DNA from: Molanna angustata
Taxonomy: Eukaryota > Arthropoda > Insecta > Trichoptera > Molannidae
Length of the DNA stretch: 64,000 bases
NCBI GenBank assembly: GCA_963576475.1
Contig: OY754972.1
Span: 12,910,811-12,974,810 of the forward strand
Direction of reading: 5' to 3'
Shown: in pieces, positions 12,723-23,770 of the stretch
How the letters are laid out: each line of letters starts with the position of its first letter
Numbering within the stretch: the stretch's first letter is position 1
The notes under the pieces: model-generated
Databases searched by the model: none
Seen by the model: the letters and a program-made list of their open reading frames with translations, nothing else
Told to the model about the DNA's origin: nothing
Made by a program: the position numbers and the translations under genes

Positions 12723-12901
12723 TGTCCTATTCTGATTGGTCTAAATGTATCCGTCTGAATTTTAGTATATGAGAAATGTCAAAAAGTTGACTGCATTCAT
12801 ACGAGACTCATTACGTCACATCGCGCGGTTGAAATCCTTTTACACAAGTCGCCCGTCGGTTGTAGACGTTTTCGTACTCTGAAACGAATCAGAATAGGAC
12901 A
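12723..12901. mobile_element. 179-bp MITE related to the upstream element
   Basis: Perfect 15-bp TIRs, TGTCCTATTCTGATT at 12723-12737 and its reverse complement at 12887-12901, are flanked by TA on both sides. The interior (GAGAAATGTCAAAAAGTTGA, TTACGTCACATCGCGCGG) matches the left end of the 10235-12717 element. It therefore looks like an internally deleted relative that landed five bases from that element's right end. Confidence 0.8.
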
Positions 12902-13108
12902 TAATGAAGCCATTTAACAAAAATATTCATGTCTTTAAAGCAACTAATAGAAAAAAAAATTTTTTTGATCCTTCGTGTTCCGTTAACACCATCTATCCTT
13001 TTCTCACACTGTTTCTTCTTTATCTTTCTTTGTATATGATTTTAAAAAGCTCTGAGAACCATCTTTAAACTATGCTTAAAATTTTTTCCACTGTAATTAC
13101 GGAGAAGC

Positions 13109-13858
13109 TTGAAGATAGTCGCAGTGCAACCTATATACAAAAACTTGAAAATACATTCCTGTTTACAGAATCCCTCAGACGATGGTACACCTTATTTATG
13201 TGAATGCCCGAGCATTAAAAAAGTCAAAGACACTAAATACCTTGGAATAATTATAGATGAAAGACTTGACTGGAAACAACACATACAAAACACATCTGAT
13301 AAAATAAGGAAAACTGTATTTATATTCAAGGAAATAAGAAACATGCTATCTCTAAAAACATTAAAATCTATTTATTTCGCTCTTGTACAAAGTATACTAA
13401 CATATGGAATATTGGGTTGGGGGGGAGCCACCTTAGCTGCCCTAGATCCGCTTATTAAAAGCCAAAAAGCCGTTGTAAGGGTCATAAATAAAAAACCATA
13501 TAGACATCCATCCGACCAACTGTTTCGCGAATTTGGTGTACTTGACGTTAGACAAATATACACAAAAACAATTGTACTACATTACAACAAGCATCAACAT
13601 CTGCTGATACCATTGTCTCATCAACTTTCAACGAGATGTCGCAACGAAAAGCATTATAAGGTGCCCAGGACCAGAACAGAGTTTGCACATAGGCACTTCT
13701 CGTTTTTGGCACCCAGGCTGTTTAACTCGGTTCATGATAAAAACTTTAACCTGAAGAAGTTTATTGGTAATCCTGCACTTAAAGGATTGTTGACGGATTG
13801 GCTATTAAAAATGGGAAGAAAAGATACTGAAAAGGTACTTACCTATGTCCCTGCCTAG
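13109..13858 (+). pseudogene. CR1-like reverse transcriptase, C-terminal 250 residues
   Basis: The frame carries KYLGIIIDERLDWKQHI, the segment that follows the FADD catalytic box in CR1-like polymerases. Next come the thumb-like region LVQSILTYGILGWGGA and a long C-terminal arm with NEKHYKVPRTRTE and FLAPRLFNSV. It is open for 249 codons, but the catalytic aspartates and the endonuclease lie in the missing 5' part, so it cannot be an active enzyme. The minus-strand frames at 58181-58838 (KYLGIIIDSHLRWDMHV, YGIIAWGGA, VAPRTFNSL) and 45170-45500 are homologous. The first ~30 residues may be non-element sequence. Confidence 0.85.
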
Positions 13859-13900
13859 TGCACAGATGAACAGGGTATGTACGTATGTGGGTGAGCGCGT

Positions 13901-14110
<210 letters not shown>

Positions 14111-14390
14111 AAAACAGACCACACTATATCTGATATTTTTGTTTTGTTTTGTTTTGTTTATATATATATTATTTATTTTTTTTTTTTTCTCTCGCCTTAT
14201 TGATTGATATATTTTTGTTTACTTATATATAAACCATTGTTTTGTTTTATTTTCTGCTATATTGCTTGATGTACTATTCTTGATTACCTATAGTTATATA
14301 AATCATGTTATATAGAATGCATACTGTCACAAAACTGAATGAAATACGAAAATATTGTATAAATATGTATTAATGTGATTGTGAAATATT

Positions 14391-14423
14391 CCACCTCGGT
14401 ACAGGCTAAGCCTAGTGAGGTGG
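14391..14423 (+). other. Predicted 3' hairpin of the CR1-like element
   Basis: Outer arms CCACCTC and GAGGTGG enclose an inner stem AGGC-TAA-GCCT. The corresponding position in the minus-strand relative (57247-57273) has different outer arms but the same inner stem, and a third version lies at 47020-47052 (minus). A structured 3' end is the likely landmark recognised by the element's own RT. Confidence 0.7.
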
Positions 14424-14467
14424 ATATATATATATATATAATATGTAAAAAAGATTTTGTAAATTAT

Positions 14468-14469
14468 AA

Positions 14470-14504
<35 letters not shown>

Positions 14505-14505
14505 A
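14468..14505 (+). repeat. TAAA-repeat tail
   Basis: About nine AATA/TAAA units form the 3' terminus of the CR1-like copy. Elements of this group end in short tandem repeats rather than poly(A). Confidence 0.85.
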
Positions 14506-14531
14506 TATATGTTTATTGGTTTGATAAAAAT

Positions 14532-14825
14532 ACAGCGAAGTGAAAATATTTAATTAAAATAAATAAACCACTACTTTGTGTACACCACTTAAGTTTTAAA
14601 TCTGTCATACAAGAATAAATCCCCTCTACATGTTACGGGAACCAAGTTGCCTTCCTCAGAAGGATACAAAGTATAACAAAGTATACTTTGTATCCTCCTG
14701 AGTAAGGGAATTTGGTTCCCGTAACATGTAGAGGGAATTTATTCTTGTATAACAGAATAAAAACTTAAGTGGTGTACACAAAGTTGTGTTTTATTTATTT
14801 TAACTAAATATTTCGCCTCAAAGTA
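14532..14825. mobile_element. Foldback (palindromic) element
   Basis: Two ~144-bp arms face each other around a 6-bp centre (14676-14681). Landmarks on the left arm, TTGTGTACACCACTTAAG, CATGTTACGGGAACCAA and AGGATACAAAGTATA, all recur in reverse complement on the right arm. The arms differ by small indels (TTAAATCTGTCATAC against TTATACAAGAATAA). No coding capacity; a candidate foldback or MITE-type transposon. Confidence 0.88.
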
Positions 14826-16841
14826 AAAATCCGTACGTAGAAAAAGTATATTTTTAGCATTTTATCAATTTAAAAATAGTTTTATATTAATTTTTGTCGA
14901 ATAGTTTATACTGTGTATGAGCTATCATGTCAGAATTAGACGCGTTCTTTTGTTCTCATTCACGTTTACTTATTTTCACTTGTTATTTTCCCATCTTTCA
15001 CTATTTCATTTAGCCTTGCCTTGTACCTACATATGTATAGTATATAAAACCCTGTTATCCCTAATCTTTCTTCATCAGACGTTCATCACTCATTCTTTCA
15101 ACATGACCGGACCACCTCGCAACTAATTCTACGAAAGTTATTGTTTTAGATTTTTGACGTTATGAAGCATAATCTGTTCTTTCCTATTTTATTTTTATAT
15201 TATAATTGCTTGTTCACTAATTACAAACGCTGGAGATGTGCAGCTGAATATAACACAATAATATATTGTATGTAGATATAATTTTCAGTGTAGGAGTGTT
15301 TTGTGATGAAATGTCGTCTGCAAATGTATGTATGTCAACCTATTTTCCTTGAAAAGATGTTCCGCAATGCTTTTTATTTTTAAGATTAGCCTAATGACGG
15401 TTTTCTTCGTGGAAATGTAAGTTATTTTCTATTTGTCCCGGTTAAAATATAAACGAAAACGTTCACTAATCTCCTCAGAATATACTAGACTGTGATATTG
15501 TAATATTTTAACATCATTATTATAACATTGTGTGTCTCTCTGTCTGTTTGTGTTGTAGATAACTCTAATTTCGAAATTTCTTATACAAATATTATATTCC
15601 AGCATTCGTCTTCTGATGATACCTTTTTTTATTTTTAGTCCGTGAATTTCCGTTGAGGGTTTAAAAAATGAAATAAAAATTATTTCTTCGGCTGCATATC
15701 GTTAGTCGAATTATTTTTTATGTTTAAAGCCTATCCTATATATGCCTACAGATTATTTAATATATCAAAATGATCAATATTGGGGTTATATAAAAGCTCC
15801 AATGTTGCTATTTGTTTTTAATACTGTTTTTCATTTGAAAACTGCTTATTTATAATGATTTTTGTTTTTTTAGAACATTAAAAAACAAGTTTTTTTTAAA
15901 TCCATTATATTTTGTCGTTTTATTACTACGATATTGAACTATTATGAATCTCATATTATATAAAAATTAATCTATAATAATTTTACGTCCTTTTTAATTT
16001 AGTTCGTAAACGCGACTCCCATTCACCGGTATCGCTCAATGCCGAGCATCGTCAGATGGTGAACAATAGCAATGAAGACCATCTATATATAGATTCAAAA
16101 CGACGATACGAATAATAAGGGTTATATTTAAATTAAGCAATAATCGAATGAATATTGTAACATGAAGACAACAATTAAGAATACAATAAATTATTCACGT
16201 TAATATGTGGAATAATTTCCAACAGAATCATGAAATGACAGTTTTAAGTAATATTTGCTTTTATGAAAATAAATCCATAAATTGCCATTACTTACTTACT
16301 TATATGACATATTTTTGAATATTTGTCAATTTTGTCGATCCTGGCGGTGCTGATTCTGAAATTCTTCAATGACAAAAAGGAAAAAGAATACTATCCGTTT
16401 AATCAAAGATTGATTGGGATTTATTTTTTTGTGAAACACATTACAGATTTTTTTACATTTTTTTTTTCATTTTAACTTTTTCTTACATTATGTGTAAGTT
16501 GGAATAATTGTAAATAACGTATCCACATGACTAGAAATCATCTTAAAAAATAGGAATTATTGATAGCAGTCTCCACGAGTGTGTGATAAGAGATGAGATT
16601 TTTATATTCAATAGGCATGATGACTAATTTTGAAAAACTATCTCACGATGTTTTTACGCATTCACTGTTTTCAAATATATATACATTTCTACATAAAATA
16701 AAGGTTTAGTAGCAAAAATCGCCATTTTAAAATCAAATTTGACATTTACGCCAAAAAAACGCTTGTAGTATCATGGCGGCTGCCGACCCTGACGGTGACG
16801 TCATGGTATCGTAAACTGCATATCACTACTATATGTAATAT
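14826..16841. other. Non-coding AT-rich stretch
   Basis: No gene supported. A TATA/initiator-like arrangement at 15041-15080 is listed separately. At about 16004 the words TAAACGCGACTCCCATTC resemble CAAACGCGACTCCCGTTC at about 30121, hinting at another dispersed repeat. At 16770-16815 GGCGGCTGCC and GGTGACGTCATGG precede the THAP fragment. Confidence 0.4.
15041..15080 (+). promoter_or_regulatory. TATA box and initiator-like motif
   Basis: TATATAAAA at 15041-15049 is followed by CATCAGAC at 15073-15080. TCAG is the core of the arthropod initiator. The spacing of about 34 bases from TATAAA to the A of TCAG is slightly longer than the usual 30. The first ATG downstream (15103) opens only seven codons (MTGPPRN). 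It could be a real promoter of a spliced or non-coding transcript, or chance in AT-rich DNA. Confidence 0.2.
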
Positions 16842-17040
16842 ATGTGTTCTAAGACGATTTGTGTATTTATAATCAATTCAAAAGTGCATAAGTGTTGTGC
16901 GGTCCCTAAATGTACAAACACGACGAAAAAAACACCTACTGAGGTATTTGTTTTCGTCCCACGCGAAAAAAAAGAGAAATAAGTGATTAAATTTCGCACG
17001 GCGAGACACAAGTGAATTTTATTAAGTACGCGTTTACAAT
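16842..17040 (+). pseudogene. THAP zinc-finger N-terminal fragment, broken
   Basis: From an ATG at 16842 the frame reads into HKCCAVPKCTNTTKKTPTEV and FVFVPREKKEK, then stops at 16980-16982. After a frame change the sequence ARRDTSEFY follows. A C-x4-C pair, a proline-containing turn, F-V-F-V-P and a following basic/arginine-aspartate segment are the order found in the first half of THAP domains, which bind DNA through a C2CH zinc site. The second C-x2-H pair is not found. THAP domains occur in host regulators and in P-element and Harbinger-linked transposons. The upstream GGCGGCTGCC and GACGTCA motifs could be its promoter. Likely a dead transposon exon. Confidence 0.6.
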
Positions 17041-17049
17041 GAAGTACAG

Positions 17050-17770
17050 TATTTGTTCCCCCACTTTTAGCTCTCAATAATATAATATTTACCATTATTT
17101 AGGCAATAAGCATATAAAGAACTTCATTAATGTCCAAACGTCAAAATAGGCCATCATAAGTTTCCCGCGTATGTTTTTAGCTTATGAACACATAATGTAG
17201 AGAGAAGAAGGAGCATATTTTATCGATTTTCGAGATGTAAGTTGTATTTAAATTACAGATAAATAAAGTACTTATATGTACTTATTATTAAGTTTTTACG
17301 TTTCGAAATTCTGATGAACAAAAGTCTTTGTTCGACGCAAAGAAATATCCGACCATCAAAAGTTCCATTCTAGTTAAGAGTAGTTAAGACAGGCAGAAAA
17401 ATAACTACTATGGCTGCTATTGCTAAAAATAACGATAGCAGATAAATATAGCTTGTTATGAACACAATACAAATAACGAGCGCTATGTAATAATTCGTAT
17501 GCTGCTAAAATTGTAACGATGTTTTAAAACGCATGCTTCGCGTAATCGCCGTCGTTTCGCAAATCGCTTCATTGCATGAAAAAAATATAGCTTGCTAGTT
17601 TAGTTTGGCAGTGACCAGCATCATAACATGTCGAACGTTCGTCAGCTCACCATCGCGTGACAAAATTGTAGAATACTAAAACTAAATTAGTTTACCATAC
17701 GTTGCGAGCGTTCATTATTTATTTATTTATTCAATAAAAACTAAGTTACATACAAAATACAATTAACATA
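17050..17770. other. Non-coding stretch
   Basis: No gene seen. A short TTATTTATTTATTTATTCAA run at ~17718 looks like the tail of a minus-strand retroelement. Confidence 0.35.
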
Positions 17771-18359
17771 GGCCCGATATTACAGTCGGCCCTCAACTCA
17801 TTGAGTTTTCCAAACTCAAGATTAATGTTAAGGGGAGATTGAATCCATTTCCGTATTACAGTGCAATATGACATGTCAGTTACTAAATCTTCAATTATAG
17901 ACATATTCCACTTTTTCTGTGGTTATTATCTGTCAAATTTAAATAACCTCAAATAATACGAAATACAAAACGGGACGCTACGACTTTAAATACCATTGTT
18001 TTATTATCCAACATGGTAAATTTAATTTTTTTCACCAAAATAATGCTTTTAAATGCCCGTGTTCGTTTCAATACGGCTGTCAGTTTGTTTTGTTGTGTGG
18101 CGCCACCTTCGATACAACACTGAAACTACACACGTTGCCTAACGCCTCTAGTGATAGAAACTGAAACTACACGAGTTGCCTAGCAAATGACAGTTGACTC
18201 ACAGTTAAGTACTTAATCTGCCAGAAACGTTGAGTTAAATATTTGTCGTTTTAGTGACGTATTTGAGGGAAGATTAGGTCTAAACGGACACTGTAATACG
18301 CTATATTTTTGTAAAACTTGAGTTTAGCTCTTAAACTGACACTGTAATACCGGCCCATA
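17768..18359. mobile_element. 586-bp MITE with GGSCCGRTATTACAGT ends
   Basis: The left terminus is GGCCCGATATTACAGT at 17771-17786; the right terminus, reverse-complemented, is GGGCCGGTATTACAGT (ending at 18356). A 3-bp ATA lies on both sides. Subterminal AACTCAAG/CTTGAGTTT words also pair. The interior has no open frame. Three-base duplications and GG-starting termini suggest a PIF/Harbinger-type element, although ATA is not the usual TWA. Confidence 0.8.
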
Positions 18360-18567
18360 GTGTCCCCCGATAGGTAGGTGAGTATCTAGGTAAATTGAAA
18401 CTATTTGCTTTGATGAATACTTGTTCCATTTATATTTAATTTGTTTTAGTTTTTAGTATCTAATTAAAATATTAATATATCGATAACACCAAAATAAACA
18501 TAGTCCAGACCGACAATTAATGCGTATATTGTATTGAAGACTATCAGAAGAATTGACGCGACCATAC

Positions 18568-18782
18568 TATGACGTCGTGCGCTCTGATTGTTTTTTCTCA
18601 TAAAATGGCGGACTAACACATTTTGTATTTTTATATTTATAATATTATTATTATTCACTCCTATAAATTAAAAAAAAAACATTTTTTAAATCTTTATAAC
18701 CTATTTTATTTTATAAAATCATAATTTCAATGATTTTTTTCTTACAGTCATCACACCTATTACATATTTTAATATATTAATC
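18568..18782 (+). repeat. Promoter-like module, copy 1
   Basis: This ~210-bp segment is repeated in direct orientation at 19196-19405. It begins GACGTCGTGCGCTCTGATTG, contains AAAATGGCGG, and ends TTTCAATGATTTTTTTCTTA with CATCACACCTATTA. The first 45 bp combine a GACGTC site, an ATTG(G) word (reverse CCAAT) and an ATGGCGG word. The copy differs from copy 2 by scattered substitutions. Confidence 0.75.
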
Positions 18783-19195
18783 ATAATATGTATATGAATC
18801 ATAACAGTTATCCCATATGTATATAAGATTCATCATAATACATTGTGTATTTCCATTTCAACCTCATGTAACACTGTACAACTCCCACAAACAATATAAT
18901 TACATCATTTTATTTTATAATCAAGCAATGAAAGCCACCAAGTTTTTTATTTCTGAAACGTTAAATATTCTCCACCACGTTACAATACTCGGTGCGTGTT
19001 ATAACAGATGCGTCAACGATTCAATAGAGCGGATAGCGATATTATTTGGTTTATTGTCCCAAATAAATCAATAAATAAAAATAGCATGTTAAAAATAAGC
19101 AGCATATTCCATATAGCTTGTTATGAAAAAAATAGCCATTTCGAACAACACAACAGTTGACAGTAACAAACACAATTGACAGTGACAATATGGTG

Positions 19196-19405
19196 ACGTC
19201 ATGCGCTCTGATTGGTGTTTCACATAAAATGGCGGACAAACATATTTTGTATTTTTATTTTAATAATATTAATATTATTCGCTCTTTTAAAATGAAAATA
19301 AATATATTTTTTCAAATCTTTATAACATATTTTATCTAATAAAATCATAATTTCAATGATTTTTTCTTACTGTCATCACGCCTATTATGTTTTGTATAAT
19401 CATTA
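19196..19405 (+). repeat. Promoter-like module, copy 2
   Basis: Begins TGACGTCATGCGCTCTGATT followed by GGTGTTTCACATAAAATGGC, so the CRE-like TGACGTCA, the reverse CCAAT box (ATTGG) and the AAAATGGCGG word are all intact. The remainder matches copy 1 to CATCACGCCTATTATG. It may be the end of an unrecognised transposon whose promoter was duplicated. Confidence 0.75.
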
Positions 19406-21215
19406 ATTTATATTGAAGAAAGCATTTTTGGCTTAATTTTTATACAAGTAATGTGTAAAATAAATAAATAAACTTTATTTGTTGTATTTAGACAATTTAA
19501 GCAGCAAACTTATATGGCAGAGAGCACTCATTACGGATGAAGAGCCGTTCTTGAAGTTAAAAAAAACCGGGTCGTCAAAGTATGTGGTCCCCTTAAAGTT
19601 CATTTTAAATGATAGACCACCAGATTGCTGGTGAAGGATATCCAGACGCAGAACATGTCCTTATCAACTCAGAATTGCTTCTTTGAATTTGTACAATGTC
19701 GGTGTCACGTTAAGCTTCCTCAAATATAGCTGTTTCTGACCTTAACATATTTGCTATGTTGCTAAGTTGAATTTTGCAATTATGGTGTATTATTTATTGT
19801 TGATAGTTTTATTTATTCTTTATCTCCATCGATACTAAAACAAAACCAATAATAAATGTATAACGACGTCAGTGTATAAGCTTTACCGCTCCACAGAGCC
19901 ATTTGCGATTTACGTAGAAACAATTTGGTTTCCCGCCAAATAATGATCGACGTCACCACGTTAGGGAAACTACCTACCTACGTACCACGTGGCGGGGTCG
20001 TTGACCGACACTGGCCCACGTGGGGGACGGAACCTCCCAAGGCTGTACTCCCGAAACATCGATTTATCATAGTTACGTAACAAAGGTCTCTTCGAAAGGA
20101 GCAATTTCGACGTTCGACGACAGTTTTTCCCTCAACGGATGCATCATCCTCTACTTTTTATTACGTCATCACTCGTAAAGAAGACCCCGTCGAAAAATGT
20201 CGTTTTCAGTAGAGGCCGTCGAATCCTTATCAACTTACTGATTTGATCTTTTTGTGAAAGTAAAAAAACGCCATAACTAATCACAGAGACTCGTTCTTCA
20301 AAAGATGCGTTTCTAATAGTCGACGTGCTTCAACTTTCGACTCAACAGTTTTGCCTATTTGTGGAGTGGTTTCTTACGTCGTTACATGAAAAGAGAGCTC
20401 CAAAAAATGACCTCAATGGTCGATATATGATTCTCGTCAACGAAACGTTTCGTCATTTTTTTGGCCAGTAACGTGCGTCATAGTTTATGACGACTCGAGT
20501 TCAAAGACTCGCAAATGTAATTACGAGTCTATTTTGTGATTAGGTCGAAATAGAAAATTTGTACTGTAACTTCAACAACCTATGAATAATGTTCCATTTT
20601 TTATGCGTTTGAATAAAAGCAACTGGTGTTTCAGACGAAGAAGCAATAAAATATACTCAAAATTACATTTTTATTGATTTATTTAACACTTTTTTCGTAC
20701 ATATAATATTGCACTTATAACGAGGCCTTATTCCCATTCACGTTTAATATTTCGCGATAGTTCCGCTAATCTTTACGTATCACGGAATGTAAAGTGAAAT
20801 TTACGTATCCCGAGCTGTCATTCATAACTATAATCTGTTAAACGAACGAATCTGTGTACGCGTCGCTTTATGTCTTTACACAAAACTTAACACCACCTCG
20901 ATATGCTGCATAAAACATTGCGAATAAATTCACCTGTCGAATGTCATACGTATTACGCTCCAATCAGAATACCGCGTTACGAACGGCGAACGGAGGTTTT
21001 CTCGATAAAATGCGCTGAAGTTTACGTGGGCTAGTGTCCTTGGAAAACAGAAAATCGATCTGCTATAAGAAACACATGTAGGTAACGTAAAAACTTGTGT
21101 ATATTGCCGCGATAAAAGAACCGGAATAGGCCCGCAGGAGGCAATTTTTACAGTCAACCATCTGAAAAAATAGTTACATGAACAAAATAGTTTCAGCATA
21201 ATACATTGCGTTACT
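19406..21215. other. Non-coding block, CpG-richer from ~19850
   Basis: From about 19850 to 21130 CG dinucleotides are visibly more frequent than in neighbouring DNA. The block holds two CACGTGG words within 40 bp (~19987 and ~20014), the palindrome TTACGTAA (~20073), and repeated TCGACG/GACGAC words. No open frame of plausible composition is found. It could be a regulatory region or first-exon neighbourhood of a gene outside recognisable sequence, or an old transposon. Confidence 0.3.
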
Positions 21216-21218
21216 CGG

Positions 21219-21300
21219 ATTGGTTGGAAGAAATTTCCTTATGGCAATAAACCCGCCTTTTACACATGTACATAAATTATATAAATAAATAAATATAATG
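21219..21300 (+). repeat. LINE 3' tail, CCCGCC motif family
   Basis: GGTTGGAAGAAATTTCCTTA then TGGCAATAAACCCGCC, followed by a TAAA-rich tail. The same block occurs at 46552 (plus), 54681 (minus) and 61498 (minus). TTAT-GGCA-ATAA can form a small stem just before CCCGCC. Confidence 0.7.
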
Positions 21301-21412
21301 TAGCGATATTTCGTAATATAAAGAACACCAAAAAGGACATAGCGAAAGGAAAACGTGAGGATGAGAAGCGATCAAAAGGGATGGTATGTGGGATGGTATT
21401 TACCTACGTTGG

Positions 21413-21607
21413 TTAGGGAATAGAGAGGAAGAGTGAGCGTTTAAGGCGAGATTTGAAGGTTGATGGGGCAGTTCTAATGTCCAATGCTAAATTATTCCAT
21501 AACTGGGCATCATGAATGGTAAAGGAAGAGGTCATTATTTCCATTGCATCGTATGTAAATATAAAAATTATTTGTGAAAAATAATAAAAAAGTGAATAAT
21601 TTAGCAT
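21413..21607 (-). pseudogene. CR1/jockey-like polymerase C-terminal tip
   Basis: The end of a minus-strand frame reads SFTIHDAQLWNNLALDIRTA followed by PSTFKSRLKRSLF. The pattern L-W-N-x-L-x-x-D-I-R, then F-K-x-x-L-K, is the extreme C-terminus of CR1- and jockey-like polymerases. Homologous tips lie at 54957-55010 and about 61740-61900. The rest of the element is not recognisable; the first ~28 residues are AT-rich non-element sequence. Confidence 0.65.
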
Positions 21608-21609
21608 AT

Positions 21610-22440
21610 AAAATTTCGTATTAAGAGAACCAAAAATGCATTATGATGCTTTTAAAGTCTGATGTTCGTGAAAGATGACCACAAAAATATTATCTCAGTA
21701 ACAAAAATGTTATTATGAATCAAAAAAAGTGAAAATAATGGAATATGTAAGATGTGTAAATTAAGCAAAAAACTATTTATAATGACTAACGATATCTTGA
21801 CAATTTTCGGCGATTTTAAAGATGTCCACAGGTCAATCTTTATCAAGAAGTTTGTTTCCGGTGCCTTAACCAAACAGACTAAACCATTATTACTATATAT
21901 AGTAATAATATTATAGTAATACTTTAATTGTTTCGAAAAAAATCAGTGAACCTATTCAAAGGTCATAATGTATTTTCAGTTCTCTTTAAGTGAACTCTTT
22001 TTTATTTGTTCTTTTTAGATCTGTAGGGGAACCGTTGTTAATTGCCGATAAATCTAGTTGGACCTATCCCTCAATCTATCGTTAACCGTCACTGCTTAGG
22101 TACCTACCTAATTGTTTGGCTCTCAGTTGGATATATTTATCTTTCCTGTCTGACAGGGCGAGATTCAGAGAGTAAAGCGTTTCTTAATTCGTCCTTATTT
22201 GTTGGTGACATCTCACGTCGTCACACATACTAAGCGTCATTTCTCTATTCTCCGCGATATCTTTCCACAACTATTACCATACCACTATTTTCATCTATTT
22301 TTAAACATCTCTCAACGATCTTATCCAGTGTTTCGGCACTCGAACCAAACAAAAAAATTCAAGAAACAAAAAGATGAATCGATATAATGCCTATTCCGTG
22401 ACTAAAAAAAGCATTTTTTTTCCGAAAAGTATTCCTGATT
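21610..22440. other. Non-coding AT-rich stretch
   Basis: Nothing recognised. Confidence 0.4.
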
Positions 22441-22444
22441 TCGG

Positions 22445-22600
22445 TGGTACATTTGTGACAGTCCATTCTTCTTGTACTTGTTGAAGGCTACTGAGGCCTG
22501 TTTTTGCAGAGTTTGTTACCTCTTGTGATGTGGACTCCCAGCTCTCTTTTCATCTTTTGGGGAGTCTTCTAAGCCTCATTCTTCCCTCTGGTTTTACACG
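22445..22600 (-). pseudogene. RTE-like LINE C-terminal remnant
   Basis: Minus-strand reading gives RMRLRRLPKR, a stop, KESWESTSQEVTN, similar to RPPKRWRDSWESTSQ at 61355-61450 (plus). The P-K-R-W-x-(D/E) pattern is the basic segment near the end of RTE-type polymerases. Short and degenerate. Confidence 0.45.
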
Positions 22601-23390
22601 TAGAACAGGATGTGTTAGTCCATAATTGACAAACTTAATAAAATTCCCCAACTTTCTATAACCAGCTTATACTAATAGAAATAAATATTTCTAAAGCTTT
22701 TGTCTTAACAAATCGGAAATCCATTATAAAACTAAAATAAAACTTTAAAATGAATAAAGCGAATAAAATATAACAAAGTAGGTACTGAAAGTTTTTTTTT
22801 GTTAATATTAACCAAGTTATAGTGACTTCTTAACAGTTTGGTTACTTGCAAGCAAATGTTTTGTGCGCACTGCTAAACCGTGCAGCTATAATCGCCAAAC
22901 TGGCTACTTATTTCAAAACTTTTGCTAAATTATCGGCAGCCAAACAGTTTGGTTAAGTTATTTTTTTAGAGTAACTTATTTGAGTTCAACGCGACTAGTT
23001 TTGGGAGATATGTACCCCATCTGTACACTTATAATTTTTCTGTTGAAGTGTACCTACAGTTGTGATTCATCTTAAAGCAAAAGCTACAGGAGAAATAAAA
23101 TAAATAATTAAAACTTAGTGTTGAAAAAATAAAAATCAATATTCGAAATTATACGTTTAATTGTTTGGTTATTTTTTGTAGGTCCTATACAACCAACAAT
23201 TATGTAACCTTTACAGACATATAATTACATTATGTAACTATTCTCTTTCGTGTTGAAACCAAAACGTGTGACAAAACTTTATTGATAATTATTATCAAAT
23301 ATTTATAACACTGTAATGTACTCGTATGTGTTATGGAATGAGTATAGAAAATTAATTAAGTTGAAAAAGAAGGAATGACAGATAAGGTCG
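22600..23390. other. Non-coding AT-rich stretch
   Basis: AACAGTTTGGTTA occurs twice in direct orientation (~22835 and ~22943) with a nearby CCAAACTGG, possibly the edge of an old TIR element. No gene. Confidence 0.35.
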
Positions 23391-23394
23391 TTCC

Positions 23395-23515
23395 TTCATT
23401 TAAAGGGTCCCGTGTTCGAGCCCCGGTGAAGACACAGTTTTTAATAGTGTTTTCAGACTGTCTCCCGAATGTTGTGACTTGTTATTGGGTGCGTGTCAAA
23501 TAAATATGAAGAATT
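23395..23515 (+). repeat. SINE family A, 5'-truncated
   Basis: Begins near the B box (GTGTTCGAGCCCCGG), continues with GAAGACACAGTTTTTAATAG and ends TTGTTATTGGGTGCGTGT. The A-box half of the head is missing. Confidence 0.75.
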
Positions 23516-23664
23516 GGTACGATTGGTACATCTAAACAATACTATGAAGGAAGGAAACGTTAGAGGCGTGAATGGCAGACGAGCATGTATCAAACGATGT
23601 GTGAATGTGAGTGAGGCGAGAAATACAATAAGTATACAAATTGATGGGATTAGTACCTAATCTA

Positions 23665-23770
23665 ATGGATGCGGGTTCGACCTCACCTCACATCAACCGA
23701 ATTCGCTCGCCTTTAATATTGGTACAAGCATCTTTGCTTAGTTTGGGATTTGTATGAGAATATTTGCTGC
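23665..23770 (+). repeat. Possible divergent Thr-like SINE
   Basis: GGGTTCGACCTC, a degenerate B box, is followed by CGAATTCGCTCGCC and CAAGCATCTTTGCTTAGTTT. This order matches the SINE at 36021 but with many changes and no A box. Confidence 0.4.

Noticed and set aside
16829..17095. The 88-codon minus-strand frame opposite the THAP fragment
   Set aside because: Shadow of the plus-strand THAP-like sequence; the plus strand carries the recognisable motif.
17305..17345. A hammerhead ribozyme core (CTGATGA followed by a hairpin)
   Set aside because: The required GAAA after stem II is absent and stems I/III cannot be placed; other CTGATGA words in the window also fail.
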